A stretch of 64,000 nucleotides of DNA, taken from positions 89,790-153,789 of the forward strand of contig NZ_FQVC01000009.1 in NCBI RefSeq assembly GCF_900128975.1, in the 5' to 3' direction. Each line of letters opens with the position of its first letter. Positions within the stretch are counted from its first letter, which is position 1. Origin of the DNA: Devosia limi DSM 17137 (GTDB lineage Bacteria > Pseudomonadota > Alphaproteobacteria > Rhizobiales > Devosiaceae). This document shows, in pieces, positions 25,981 through 34,073 of this stretch. Both the position numbers and the translations under genes were made by a program. The notes under the pieces are model-generated. The model did no database searches, had not been told where the DNA came from, and saw nothing but the letters and a program-made list of their open reading frames with translations.

Positions 25981-26178
25981 GGGTGTAGGGGAAAGGCCAA
26001 AGACGCAAGTTACTGAATTAAAGGAATAAATAGGCTTTTCATGGAGCCCGTTCAACGGGTTCTGTCGGTCTCGTTAAGGGGTCGTTAACCACTAAATCCT
26101 TGCAAGATCACGCAAGTTCGGTATCGTCACGGCAAATTTGCGCGTCGTGCGCTTATGCCGTGATGAAAGACAAAGCCC

Positions 26179-27396
26179 GTGACTGACAGCGTGGTTTATC
26201 CCATTGACGAGGGTATTGCGGCGGATGAGACCATCGGCGCGCACGCCGAGCTCCTTAGTTCTCAGCTGCAGGCCATGAGTGAGGCGATGTTTCCGCCGAC
26301 CTCAAAGAAAACTCTCCGACTTTTCACGTCGGGTGAGGCCGCACGATTGATGCACATCTCCGACTCGACCCTTCGTAAGATGACCATTGCTGGTGAGGGA
26401 CCACAGCCCAAAATAGCAGGGAATGGACGTCGGCTCTATACGCTCTCACAGATCAATGAAATCCGTCGTCTTCTTGCCAATGGCACGCGGGGGCGGGATT
26501 CCAGTGACTTCGTACCGCATCGGGGAGATGGAGAGCATCTGCAGGTTCTTGCTATCACAAACTTTAAGGGTGGCAGTGGCAAGACGACGACTGCTGCACA
26601 CTTGGCACAGTATCTTGCGCTGCAAGGTTATCGCGTTCTGGCCGTGGACCTGGATCCACAGGCAAGTCTATCAGCCCTACTCGGAGTGCTGCCGGAAACC
26701 GATGTCGGTGCCAATGAAACGCTTTATGCGGCCATTCGATATGATGATCTTCAACGTCCGCTAAAAGACGTTATTCGGCCAACCTATTTTGACGGTTTGG
26801 ATTTGGTGCCCGGAAATCTCGAACTGATGGAGTTCGAGCACACCACGCCAAAGGCGCTCGCAGATCAACGACAGAAGTCGCAGGGAATTTTCTTTACGCG
26901 TGTTGCATCCGCGATCGATCAGGTGTCCCAGGATTATGACGTCGTCGTTATCGATTGTCCCCCTCAGCTCGGATTTCTCACGCTGTCAGGGCTTTGTGCA
27001 GCTACCTCGATGGTCGTCACTGTTCATCCTCAGATGCTGGATGTTGCTTCAATGAGTCAGTTTCTTTTAATGACTAGAGATCTTCTCGGTGTCGTTAGAG
27101 AAGCTGGCGGGCGGCTAAAATACGACTTCATTCGTTACCTTTTAACGCGGTTTGAGCCGCAAGATGCGCCACAAACGAAGGTTGCGGCACTTCTAAGAAA
27201 CCTCTTCGGCGACCATGTGATGACCAACCCAATGGTGAAGTCTGCGGCCGTCTCAGATGCTGGGTTGACCAAGCAAACGCTCTATGAGATCGGCCGCGAA
27301 AACCTGACACGCTCAACCTATGATCGCGCGATGGAGTCATTGGACGCCGTCAATATTGAGATCGAGCAATTGGTCAAGTCAGCTTGGGGGCGATGA
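26179..27396 (+). CDS. repA: RepA, ParA-type partition ATPase of repABC
   Basis: This 405-aa Walker-type partition ATPase also autorepresses repABC. The N-terminal winged HTH (about residues 45-105, LFTSGEAARLMHISDSTLRKM) is followed by the deviant Walker A FKGGSGKTTTAAHLAQYL (about 130-147), LDPQASLSALLG and VVVIDCPPQLGFLTLS. The length matches repABC RepA proteins (about 400 aa). The start is GTG 26179; an acidic N-terminus before the HTH is usual for the family. It is the first gene of the rep operon. Confidence 0.95.
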   Translation: MTDSVVYPIDEGIAADETIGAHAELLSSQLQAMSEAMFPPTSKKTLRLFTSGEAARLMHISDSTLRKMTIAGEGPQPKIAGNGRRLYTLSQINEIRRLLANGTRGRDSSDFVPHRGDGEHLQVLAITNFKGGSGKTTTAAHLAQYLALQGYRVLAVDLDPQASLSALLGVLPETDVGANETLYAAIRYDDLQRPLKDVIRPTYFDGLDLVPGNLELMEFEHTTPKALADQRQKSQGIFFTRVASAIDQVSQDYDVVVIDCPPQLGFLTLSGLCAATSMVVTVHPQMLDVASMSQFLLMTRDLLGVVREAGGRLKYDFIRYLLTRFEPQDAPQTKVAALLRNLFGDHVMTNPMVKSAAVSDAGLTKQTLYEIGRENLTRSTYDRAMESLDAVNIEIEQLVKSAWGR

Positions 27397-27509
27397 TGAG
27401 CACCATCCTCAGCGACCTTGGAATCAGAAAGTTGGGAGCTCCCAACTTTTCCGTAGCGCGCTCAGTTGGGAGCTCCCAACTCGCCCATGATGCAGGAGGC
27501 AACCGATGA
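27396..27509 (+). CDS. RepD-like mini-ORF spanning the parS sites
   Basis: A 37-codon frame (MSTILSDLGIRKLGAPNFSV...) starts at an ATG overlapping the repA stop and ends in a TGA overlapping the repB ATG. It therefore fits exactly between repA and repB and would couple their translation. Both parS palindromes lie inside it. Ti plasmid pTiR10 is known to have a small gene (repD) at this place with parS sites in it. Whether the peptide has a function of its own is unknown. No domain can be seen. Confidence 0.55.
   Translation: MSTILSDLGIRKLGAPNFSVARSVGSSQLAHDAGGNR
27431..27446. other. parS: parS partition site 1
   Basis: GTTGGGAGCTCCCAAC is a perfect 16-bp palindrome matching the repABC parS consensus GTT-N4-GC-N4-AAC. 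With flanking A and T it is an 18-bp palindrome. RepB should bind here. Confidence 0.92.
27465..27480. other. parS: parS partition site 2
   Basis: This is a second identical copy of the parS palindrome, 34 bp downstream of the first in the repA-repB interval. The flanking A/T are also kept. Confidence 0.92.
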
Positions 27510-28510
27510 GTCGGAAGGATGCCATAAATTCGATGTTCCTGCAGAAGCCGGCATCAGTCTCAGCTGATCCAGCGGCCGTAGCAAAACGGCCAGAGCGGGT
27601 CCGCAGTGGAGCAATCGCTGCGATGGGCTCCTCTCTTGAAGAGTTGACCCAAGGGGCCAGAGCGGCGGCAAAACTCCATGAGCAGCTCCTCACTGGGGAT
27701 CATGTGATTGCGCTCGACCCCGGGGCCATCGATCCGTCCCCAATTGCAGATCGGCTTCTGGCCGACGTTGATCCTGGGTTTGATCAACTGGTCGCCAGTC
27801 TGGAGCAGGATGGCCAGCAGGTGCCTATCCTCGTTAGACCAAATCCAGCCGTGGAGGGACGCTACCAAGTCGCCTACGGAAGGCGACGTCTTCGTGCACT
27901 GGCCCAGCTTGGCTTGCCGGTAAAGGCGATTGTACGGCCGCTTTCGGACGATGAACTTGTCGTCGCCCAGGGGCGAGAGAATCTTGATCGAGCTGATCTG
28001 TCCTTCATCGAAAAGGCGCTCTTTGCTAAGAGGCTGGAGGATGCGGGATATGATCGCGCAGTGATAATGGCCGCGCTATCGACTGATAAATCTGACCTTA
28101 GTCGATATATCGCGATTGCCAGGCGCATTCCTGAAGAGCTGGCAAGGCAGATAGGTCCGGCAGCGAAGGCCGGCCGCTCGCGTTGGAGCACTCTTGCCGA
28201 AGGTCTTGCGACGCCGGGCTTTACGTCTAGGCTCAAGGATATCGTAGCTTCAGAAGCGTTTCGCGCCGCAAATAGTGACACGCGTCTCGCCATGGTGCTG
28301 AAAACACTGTTGCCTGTCGCGGACCGAGCAGCAAAAGGTGAGGCTTGGAGCACCCCAGAAGGGCGTCGGGCTGCCCGAGTGGAGCGGCGCGGAACTCAGA
28401 CCGCGATCACGTTTGATGAAAAGCGCGTGCCGGATTTTGCTGTGTTTGTGGCGGGCCGGCTCGACGAGCTCTATGCCGAATTTTCTAACGAGCAAGGAGA
28501 TAGCCAATAG
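27506..28510 (+). CDS. repB: RepB, ParB-type partition protein of repABC
   Basis: This 334-aa centromere-binding protein has an N-terminal segment for RepA contact (SRKDAINSMFL), a ParB/Srx-type CTPase domain with QQVPILVRPNPAVEGRYQVAYGRRRLRALAQLG (about residues 108-140), the HTH region DLSFIEKALFAKRLEDAGYDRAVIMAALSTDKSDLSRYI and a C-terminal dimerisation part. It binds the two parS copies directly upstream and partitions the plasmid with RepA. GCAGGAGGCAACCG before ATG 27506 gives a strong ribosome site. Confidence 0.95.
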   Translation: MSRKDAINSMFLQKPASVSADPAAVAKRPERVRSGAIAAMGSSLEELTQGARAAAKLHEQLLTGDHVIALDPGAIDPSPIADRLLADVDPGFDQLVASLEQDGQQVPILVRPNPAVEGRYQVAYGRRRLRALAQLGLPVKAIVRPLSDDELVVAQGRENLDRADLSFIEKALFAKRLEDAGYDRAVIMAALSTDKSDLSRYIAIARRIPEELARQIGPAAKAGRSRWSTLAEGLATPGFTSRLKDIVASEAFRAANSDTRLAMVLKTLLPVADRAAKGEAWSTPEGRRAARVERRGTQTAITFDEKRVPDFAVFVAGRLDELYAEFSNEQGDSQ

Positions 28511-28554
28511 AAATAGTCGGTCGATGGCATAAGCCAGAAGGCCTGTTTTTAGCC

Positions 28555-28610
28555 GCAAAAGAAAAAAGGCCCCCGAAAGCGAATTCCGGAAGCCCTTCTC
28601 GTAGTGTGGT
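28555..28610 (-). ncRNA. repABC antisense counter-transcribed RNA (ctRNA)
   Basis: On the minus strand in the repB-repC gap a promoter (TTGACT, 17 bp, GATTCT) is followed about 55 nt later by a strong intrinsic terminator. This is the arrangement and size (about 55 nt) of the repABC ctRNA that represses repC translation and sets copy number and incompatibility. The 5' end near 28610 is inferred from the promoter. Confidence 0.85.
28568..28594 (-). terminator. Intrinsic terminator of the ctRNA
   Basis: Read on the minus strand, an 11-bp G/C-rich stem (arms 28584-28594 and 28568-28578, two or three G-U pairs) with a UUCGC loop is followed by six U residues and then CUUUU. It is a textbook Rho-independent terminator. 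In the repC mRNA the complementary structure can attenuate or hide the repC ribosome site. Confidence 0.85.
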
Positions 28611-28616
28611 AACACG

Positions 28617-28645
28617 AGAATCGCACTTCCCTGATTCGTAGTCAA
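28617..28645 (-). promoter_or_regulatory. Promoter of the ctRNA
   Basis: On the minus strand, TTGACT (28645-28640) and GATTCT (28622-28617) are separated by 17 bp. The -35 is nearly consensus and should be strong and constitutive. Confidence 0.75.
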
Positions 28646-28710
28646 GGCCCTCCAAGGGCACACCGCTTATGGCGGCCGGAATTCTTTTGCCTTACGCAAG
28701 GTGAAAGACA

Positions 28711-30039
28711 ATGCAGACGCATATTTCAACGACGCCCTTTGGGCGGCGATCGCTGACGCTTGGCATGATTTCAAGCCAGGTAACGGCCAAGACAGCGCCG
28801 GCAGATGCAACAGTCCATAAGTGGCAGGTGTTTGCTGACATCAAGGAGGTGCGTATCGCGCTGGGGGCAACCGATCGTGCTCTGGCGATCCTCAACGCTT
28901 TGCTGTCGTTCCATCCGGAAACGGCTTTCTACGGCGACAGTGCCTTAATCGTTTGGCCATCTAACGAACAACTGATCAACCGTGCCAACGGCATGTCGCC
29001 GGCGACGCTCCGGCGCCATCTGGCGAACCTGGTTGACTGCGGTCTGGTCATTCGGCGTGACAGCCCCAACGGCAAGCGCTTTGCCCGCAAGGGGCAGGGC
29101 GGCGAGGTTGAAGAGGCTTATGGCTTTGACCTGTCACCTATCGTTGCCCGAGCGGCCGAGTTCAAGGACTTGGCTGAGGCGCTCAAGGCCGAAAAGAAGG
29201 CCTACCGCCGCGTTAAGGAGCGGTTAACCATCTGCCGTCGCGACATCATCAAGATGATCGACGCTGGGATTGAGGAGAGTGTGCCAGGCAACTGGGGCAG
29301 GGTGCTGCAGTCCTATCAAACCATCGTTGCCCGGCTCCCCCGCACAGCCCCACGCCAGGTACTGGAGACGATTGTCGCCGAGTTGGAAGACCTCTGGTCC
29401 CAGATCCGCGACGTGTTGGAATCCTTCGTCAAATCTACAAATATGAGCGCCAATGAGTCTCAATCTGAGCGCCACATACAGAATTCAAAACCAGACTCTA
29501 AAATAGATTCTGAAAGCCGCTTAGGAATAAAAGAAGAAGCGAGCGGCAGCGCCGGGGAAGCATCCAACGTGCAGAGCCTGCCGCGGCGAGAATTGCCCCT
29601 ATCCATCGTGCTCGATGCCTGCTCGAATGTGGTGTGGGTGGTCAAAAGTGGTGAAATCCGCACCTGGCGCGACTATCTGGCGGCCGCAGAACTGGTCCGG
29701 CCCGTTTTGGGCATCAGCCCCAGCGCCTGGGATGACGCGAAAGCGGCGATGGGTGAACGAGAGGCGGCGATTACCATCGGAGCGATCTATCAGCGGCAGG
29801 ATCAGATCAAAAGTCCTGGTGGCTATCTGCGCAGCCTGACGGATCGGGCCAAGGCGGCTAAATTCTCCGTCTGGCCGATGGTTATGGCCCTGGTGCGGGC
29901 CAAACTGGATGCCACAAAGGCATCTGGGGCCGCGGAAGAGACCGTTGCGACCGCCGAGCGGGTGATGCGAACCGAGAAGCGATTGGAAATCAGCGATGCG
30001 CTGCGCCAAACGATGGGAAAATGGGACAGAGATAAATAA
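28711..30039 (+). CDS. repC: RepC replication initiator
   Basis: This 442-aa initiator is specific to repABC replicons. The N-terminal half (about residues 35-170) holds the DNA-binding winged-helix region (LINRANGMSPATLRRHLANLVDCGLVIRRDSPNGKRF). The C-terminal half (LPLSIVLDACSNVVWVVKSGEIRTWRDYLAAAELVRPVLGIS) is the conserved RepC C-terminal domain. AAGGTGAAAGACA precedes ATG 28711. Translation should be controlled by the ctRNA encoded just upstream. Known repABC origins lie inside repC, and an AT-rich stretch is present in the middle of this gene. Confidence 0.95.
   Translation: MQTHISTTPFGRRSLTLGMISSQVTAKTAPADATVHKWQVFADIKEVRIALGATDRALAILNALLSFHPETAFYGDSALIVWPSNEQLINRANGMSPATLRRHLANLVDCGLVIRRDSPNGKRFARKGQGGEVEEAYGFDLSPIVARAAEFKDLAEALKAEKKAYRRVKERLTICRRDIIKMIDAGIEESVPGNWGRVLQSYQTIVARLPRTAPRQVLETIVAELEDLWSQIRDVLESFVKSTNMSANESQSERHIQNSKPDSKIDSESRLGIKEEASGSAGEASNVQSLPRRELPLSIVLDACSNVVWVVKSGEIRTWRDYLAAAELVRPVLGISPSAWDDAKAAMGEREAAITIGAIYQRQDQIKSPGGYLRSLTDRAKAAKFSVWPMVMALVRAKLDATKASGAAEETVATAERVMRTEKRLEISDALRQTMGKWDRDK
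29425..29545 (+). other. Candidate oriV, AT-rich segment inside repC
   Basis: This low-GC block (AAATCTACAAATATGAG to about AATAAAAGAAGAAG) lies in an otherwise GC-rich gene. repABC origins have been mapped to such an AT-rich part of repC in other plasmids, so this is the likely place of strand opening. It is inferred by position and composition only. Confidence 0.55.
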
Positions 30040-30120
30040 CGGCGATCATTGAATTGCCAGTTTCAATACCGTATATTGCGTACAAAGAGTATGGCATAAT
30101 GGTTGTAGAGGAGGTCACAA

Positions 30121-30510
30121 GTGACCCAGATACAGAAAATGACAGCGCAGGCAGGGCCGCTGATCCTGTCCTACATGGACCCGGCAGGGCGGATCGCCGC
30201 CGAGCGGGTGGCGAATGGGTTTGGAATGTCGAAGTCCCAACTCGCGGAAACGACTGGGCTGGCGCGGGAAACGCTCTATCGATCCGAACGGATCGGGGCG
30301 CCCAAGGCGCAGGGGCGGTTACGAGAAATGCTCGAAATAATCAGCCGGGTTTCGGAATGGGCTGGTGGCAAGGAGCAGGCAATGGCCTGGTACCGGGCCC
30401 AACCGCTGCCGGCTTTCGGTGGCCGGACTGCTGAAGCTCTGGTCAAGAACGGCCAGGCTGGTGCCGTACGGGATTATCTGGACCACTTGGCACTGGGCGG
30501 CTTTGCGTGA
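30121..30510 (+). CDS. Xre/MbcA/ParS-type antitoxin (DUF2384)
   Basis: This 129-aa antitoxin has an Xre-like HTH region (MSKSQLAETTGLARETLYRSERIGAPKAQGRLREMLEIISRV, about residues 35-75). The C-terminal DUF2384 toxin-binding domain contains AMAWYRAQPLPAFGGRTAEALVKNGQAGAVRDYLDHLALGGFA. It starts at GTG 30121 with GGAGG 6 bases upstream. The stop overlaps the toxin GTG. It would block the RES toxin active site and repress the operon. The position right after repC favours a plasmid-addiction role. Confidence 0.9.
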   Translation: MTQIQKMTAQAGPLILSYMDPAGRIAAERVANGFGMSKSQLAETTGLARETLYRSERIGAPKAQGRLREMLEIISRVSEWAGGKEQAMAWYRAQPLPAFGGRTAEALVKNGQAGAVRDYLDHLALGGFA

Positions 30511-31025
30511 GGTTCGTCGGGACGTGTTATCGAGCCCATGATCCACGCTGGGCTTTTAAGCCGCTTTCTGGGGAGGGGGCAGGGATACGGGGCGCCCGTT
30601 TCAATCCCAAAGGGGTGCCTGCGCTCTATCTTGGCCTCAGTGTCATGACGGCGATTAAGGAGATCAGCCAAGGCTTTGCCCATCGCCTCGATCCAACAGT
30701 GCTGTGTTCTTACGATGTCGATTGCGACGATATCGTCGACCTCACGTCGGAGCAGGGCAGGGGAGAGGTATCCGTGACAGTTGACGAGATGGCCTGTGCT
30801 TGGGCATCGGCGCTGGCACAGGGGGAGCGGCCAGTTTCCTGGTCGATCTATGATCGGCTCGTCGCGGACGGCACGGCTGGAATTCTGGTGCCCAGTTTTG
30901 CACCCGGCGCTGAGGCCCAGGATTGCAATTTGGTCCTGTGGAACTGGGACTCGAAACTGCCCCATAAGGTGGAGGTGTTTGATCCCAGCGGCCGACTCCC
31001 CCGCGATCAGTTATCCTGGAGCTAG
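30507..31025 (+). CDS. RES-domain toxin
   Basis: This 172-aa RES toxin belongs to the family that depletes NAD+ by glycohydrolysis or phosphorolysis. The signature Arg (GIRGARFNPKGVPALYLG), Glu (AIKEISQG) and Ser (LVPSFAPGAEAQDCNLVLWNW) give the R-E-S set. It starts at a GTG overlapping the antitoxin stop, so it is coupled. The length is typical, so it should be active. A decayed RES C-terminus also occurs at 61908-62087 in the copper region, but it is clearly a different copy. Confidence 0.92.
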   Translation: MRFVGTCYRAHDPRWAFKPLSGEGAGIRGARFNPKGVPALYLGLSVMTAIKEISQGFAHRLDPTVLCSYDVDCDDIVDLTSEQGRGEVSVTVDEMACAWASALAQGERPVSWSIYDRLVADGTAGILVPSFAPGAEAQDCNLVLWNWDSKLPHKVEVFDPSGRLPRDQLSWS

Positions 31026-31176
31026 ATGGATAACAGCTATGCTGCCATCCACTGCGGATGCAGACTAACTACGCGCAGTTCGCTTCTTTCTGAAAGGAAT
31101 GTAGGCTTGGTCAGAATGCCGCCTTCACGCGGCGCTAAATTTAGGCCAAAAGTGCGCGGGAAAAACGCAGCAGACC

Positions 31177-31809
31177 ATGAAAAAGCCGGCCACAACAGAC
31201 TCCGATATCCGCTCAGCGCTTCATGCCAAGCGATTGAGGCACGCCAGATCCCACCCAGACACGCTGGTGATCGATGAACTTGGTCTTGCGCATGCTCGAG
31301 GCCGTATCGACATAGCGGTCATTAACGGCTGCATTCATGGCTATGAGATTAAGAGTGCCAAAGACAATCTAGACCGGATGGCGATGCAGATCGGCATCTA
31401 TCGTCAGACTCTGCAAAAGCTGACATTCGTGACAGCGCCGAAACACGTTGAAGGCATCGTGAATGCGGCTCCCCAATGGTGTGGCGTAATCGCTGCTGAG
31501 CAGGGGCCAAGGGGCGGCATAGAATTCCACACGGTGCGAAAGGCCGTTCGCAATCCCGAAGTTGATGCGATTATGATGGCGCATTTACTCTGGCGAGACG
31601 AAGTTATCGAACTGCTGAGCAATGCAGGCTATTTACCAAGGGACCTCCGCCAGCCAAGGCAGCATCTCTACCGGATGCTATGTGAAACCCTTTCTCTTTC
31701 AGAGATCACCTCCTCCATACGCACTTTCATGATCCGGCGACGGGATTGGAGAGGTCGTCAAGCACCTGCATCATATGATGATTTATCGCTACATCTTTCC
31801 AGCGTGTAA
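31177..31809 (+). CDS. sce7726-family protein, PD-(D/E)XK nuclease-like
   Basis: This 210-aa protein has the core of a restriction-endonuclease-like fold: an acid in VIDELGL, Asp in RIDIAVI, and the E-x-K box in HGYEIKSAKD (about residues 55-62). The family name sce7726 is used for proteins usually found beside Beta-family (sce7725) genes, as here. The last 83 bases overlap convergently with the Beta-family gene. No ribosome site is outstanding; ATG 31177 is the first Met before the conserved region. A role as a defence-associated nuclease is an inference. Confidence 0.75.
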   Translation: MKKPATTDSDIRSALHAKRLRHARSHPDTLVIDELGLAHARGRIDIAVINGCIHGYEIKSAKDNLDRMAMQIGIYRQTLQKLTFVTAPKHVEGIVNAAPQWCGVIAAEQGPRGGIEFHTVRKAVRNPEVDAIMMAHLLWRDEVIELLSNAGYLPRDLRQPRQHLYRMLCETLSLSEITSSIRTFMIRRRDWRGRQAPASYDDLSLHLSSV

Positions 31810-32812
31810 GATTGCTCGTTGGCGCTTTCTTCACAGCGCATTTGCCGATGTAGTCGTCTCCGTAGCTGTAATGGTTGCCTTTGAAAAAGCCAGATCCGAC
31901 CAGGACAGCGCAATGTTCGTGCATTTGCTCTTCATTCCCGCGGAAGGCGCTGCCCTTGCGCACCCACCAGGACTTCCCGGTCGCATATACGATCTTCCCT
32001 GACGACTTTATTTTGCGCATGTCTTGCGGCGTGAATTCGGGATGGACGATGGTATAGTCGCCGTAGCTCGGCCTTCGCATCCCAGAAGGCAGCGCGGAAA
32101 GCAGAGCTTGGAAAAACAACCAATCATGGCGCGGTAACTCGCCCACGCCTTTGGAAACGTCCTTGAAGGTCTCGGGAATAGCAGTGCTTATGAGCACAAG
32201 ATTGCGGAATCGATTGAGATCCCCTAATCGGCGCAACGAGGCGATCAACGCCAAGGCGAATGCATTGTAGGGCTCAAAGTTGGGCTGACCGAGGTCGAGA
32301 ATGAGATCGACTTCATTCTCATTGACCTCCAGCGAGCGAAACACTGCCACGACGCGCGCGAACGCGTCCTTCTTCATCAAATCCTCCAGTCGAACAGAGA
32401 TAGCAACTCCCCGCCCGTCTTGCTTGACGATCCCCGCAACCGAGCTTTGGAGCTTAGTGGTGGCGTCCAGCCGGATAGAGGGCACGGCCTTGGCACCGAG
32501 CTTGCGTAGGCCGTCGAATACGTATGTCAAAATGTCGCGACCGTCGTTCATGATGCCGTCTGCGACAGTTGCATGCACACCTATCCACGCGGGTCTGGCA
32601 CCCCACTTCTTTCCGTATCGATCCACAAAAGGATGCACATGCTCGTGGATCGTTTTTTTCGGCTGCCAGGAGTCGAAGTCGAATTCGCGCTCTGGAATGG
32701 TAAGGTAGGGAACGACCCGTTTCTTGGCACCATCGGTCAAACGAAGAAGCGCCTGGTACTCTGCCATGCGCCATCTTAGCGCTGGCACATACATGTCCTC
32801 AGTCAAGTTCAT
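31727..32812 (-). CDS. Beta-family protein (phage P4 Beta / sce7725-like)
   Basis: This 361-aa protein resembles the Beta family named after the satellite phage P4 protein. An N-terminal YVPALRWRMAEYQALLRL is followed by a TIM-barrel-like alternation of strands and helices (VPSIRLD, VAISVRLEDL, VDLILDLGQP, LVLISTAIPE) and a C-terminal Trp/Gly-rich part. In P4, Beta is encoded with gop and cII in a cassette reported to block other phages. ATG 32812 overlaps the end of the upstream gene by 14 bases; ATG 32794 is an alternative. Confidence 0.78.
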   Translation of the reverse strand: MNLTEDMYVPALRWRMAEYQALLRLTDGAKKRVVPYLTIPEREFDFDSWQPKKTIHEHVHPFVDRYGKKWGARPAWIGVHATVADGIMNDGRDILTYVFDGLRKLGAKAVPSIRLDATTKLQSSVAGIVKQDGRGVAISVRLEDLMKKDAFARVVAVFRSLEVNENEVDLILDLGQPNFEPYNAFALALIASLRRLGDLNRFRNLVLISTAIPETFKDVSKGVGELPRHDWLFFQALLSALPSGMRRPSYGDYTIVHPEFTPQDMRKIKSSGKIVYATGKSWWVRKGSAFRGNEEQMHEHCAVLVGSGFFKGNHYSYGDDYIGKCAVKKAPTSNLTRWKDVAINHHMMQVLDDLSNPVAGS

Positions 32813-34073
32813 CGCTCGCCTCTTCAAGTTGCGAACGAACCTGATTTTGGCCGACCAGGTCATTCAAGATGGTGTAGTTTCCGCGCTCTTTTCTAATGCG
32901 ACCGGCAATGATGCTCGGATCTATGCCGATTGTCTCAGCATCTATCTGCACAGCTTCTTTCGAGAGAGCGAAACGCGAGAGGCATTGGTCCCACAAGTCT
33001 TCGGGTATCAAGGCATCGAGCGCAAATTTGTCAGCTTGCGCTTCGATTGCGTCGAAGCCGTTGCCGCCTTCCTCATCGAAGAAATCAAAACGCAGGCCGT
33101 CGAACAGGTGGAGGAAGACATGCCCGAGCTCATGCATCAGCACAAACCAGAAGTTGTCCAGTCGATCATAGCGGAGCGTCAGCCCAACGACTGGGGTGTC
33201 GCCAACGAGCATAGCAGCGCCGTCGAGATATGACCCCGGGAGGTGACGCTCGACGACTAGTACAATACCTTTTTCGGCCAGCAGGTCTCGAGCACGCCGT
33301 GGGCCGTCATCGAAATTGGTGAGGTGAACCAACTCTGATAGCCATCGGTCATCCAATTGGAAGCTTCCAACTTCGCCAGCTTGAATTTTGCTATGGGCGC
33401 GCTCCAGAATACGTGCTTGCCAAGCGAGCAAGGCATATTCGTTTGGCACGTTACCGCTGTGCATCTTCTTGCGATGAAACGCGGTTGCAAATCGAGGGCC
33501 GGCGGCCTGCAGGAAGTAGTCCTTTACAAGTCCGATTGGGTTCGAACCACGCGGTAAGTCAAACCATCTGCGCTTGATCATTTCTTTGTAAGGAAACTGG
33601 CCCCAGGCGACATCGTCAGCGTCGCTCCAGGTGAAGAGAGAGCCACTGGCAGAGCCCGCACCCTCAAAACTCCCCGATGCCTTGACACCAAGTGCTTTCG
33701 AAACCTCAACCAGCCGGCCAAGATTCGCACCGCTATAGTCTGTTGCCTCATAACGCTGTATTTGTTGCGGCTTCATTCCAAGTTTCTCGGCCAAGTCAGT
33801 CTGGCTCATACCTGAGGCGATTCTCGCTTGCACCAAGACGCGTGGCAGCTCTTCTAGCGAGTAGGTTTTCGAGAAAGAGACTTGGCCGGATTTCAGCAGA
33901 TCGTATTCGAGAATTTCAGCTTCGATATCGGCAATCTGGCTCTTGAGTGCATTGATTTCCGCCTGCTTGAGCCACGCTTGATCCGACACGCGCGCAGTGG
34001 CTACATTAAGGGCGTCTCGCAACTTTTTCAGTTGCGCGCTGGATACGCTTTGCTGTTTTTCGCTGTAAATCAT
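32799..34073 (-). CDS. XRE HTH plus ImmA/IrrE-type zinc peptidase
   Basis: This 424-aa protein has a helical N-terminus (1-65), an XRE helix-turn-helix (about 77-130, QTDLAEKLGMKPQQIQRYEA) and a C-terminal IrrE/ImmA metallopeptidase domain. The zinc motif is HELGH (314-318) and a distal Glu ligand lies in IEAQADKFALDALIP (about 344). Such fusions sense a signal and cleave or repress a partner regulator, and occur in phage immunity and toxin-antitoxin loci. The start overlaps the preceding gene by ATGA, so the three minus-strand genes are one operon. Confidence 0.85.
   Translation of the reverse strand: MIYSEKQQSVSSAQLKKLRDALNVATARVSDQAWLKQAEINALKSQIADIEAEILEYDLLKSGQVSFSKTYSLEELPRVLVQARIASGMSQTDLAEKLGMKPQQIQRYEATDYSGANLGRLVEVSKALGVKASGSFEGAGSASGSLFTWSDADDVAWGQFPYKEMIKRRWFDLPRGSNPIGLVKDYFLQAAGPRFATAFHRKKMHSGNVPNEYALLAWQARILERAHSKIQAGEVGSFQLDDRWLSELVHLTNFDDGPRRARDLLAEKGIVLVVERHLPGSYLDGAAMLVGDTPVVGLTLRYDRLDNFWFVLMHELGHVFLHLFDGLRFDFFDEEGGNGFDAIEAQADKFALDALIPEDLWDQCLSRFALSKEAVQIDAETIGIDPSIIAGRIRKERGNYTILNDLVGQNQVRSQLEEASDELD

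Larger units (their letters stand above)
25740..26178. other. Divergent trbB/repA control region, no traI
   Basis: This is 439 bp without a gene. It contains two copies of the tra-box-like palindrome (25868-25885, 25963-25980), a perfect 13-bp palindrome CCCGTT-C-AACGGG (26047-26059) and TTGCAAGATCACGCAA near 26102. In Ti plasmids the matching interval carries traI and two or three tra boxes that control both trb and rep; here the boxes are kept but traI is gone. Confidence 0.65.
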
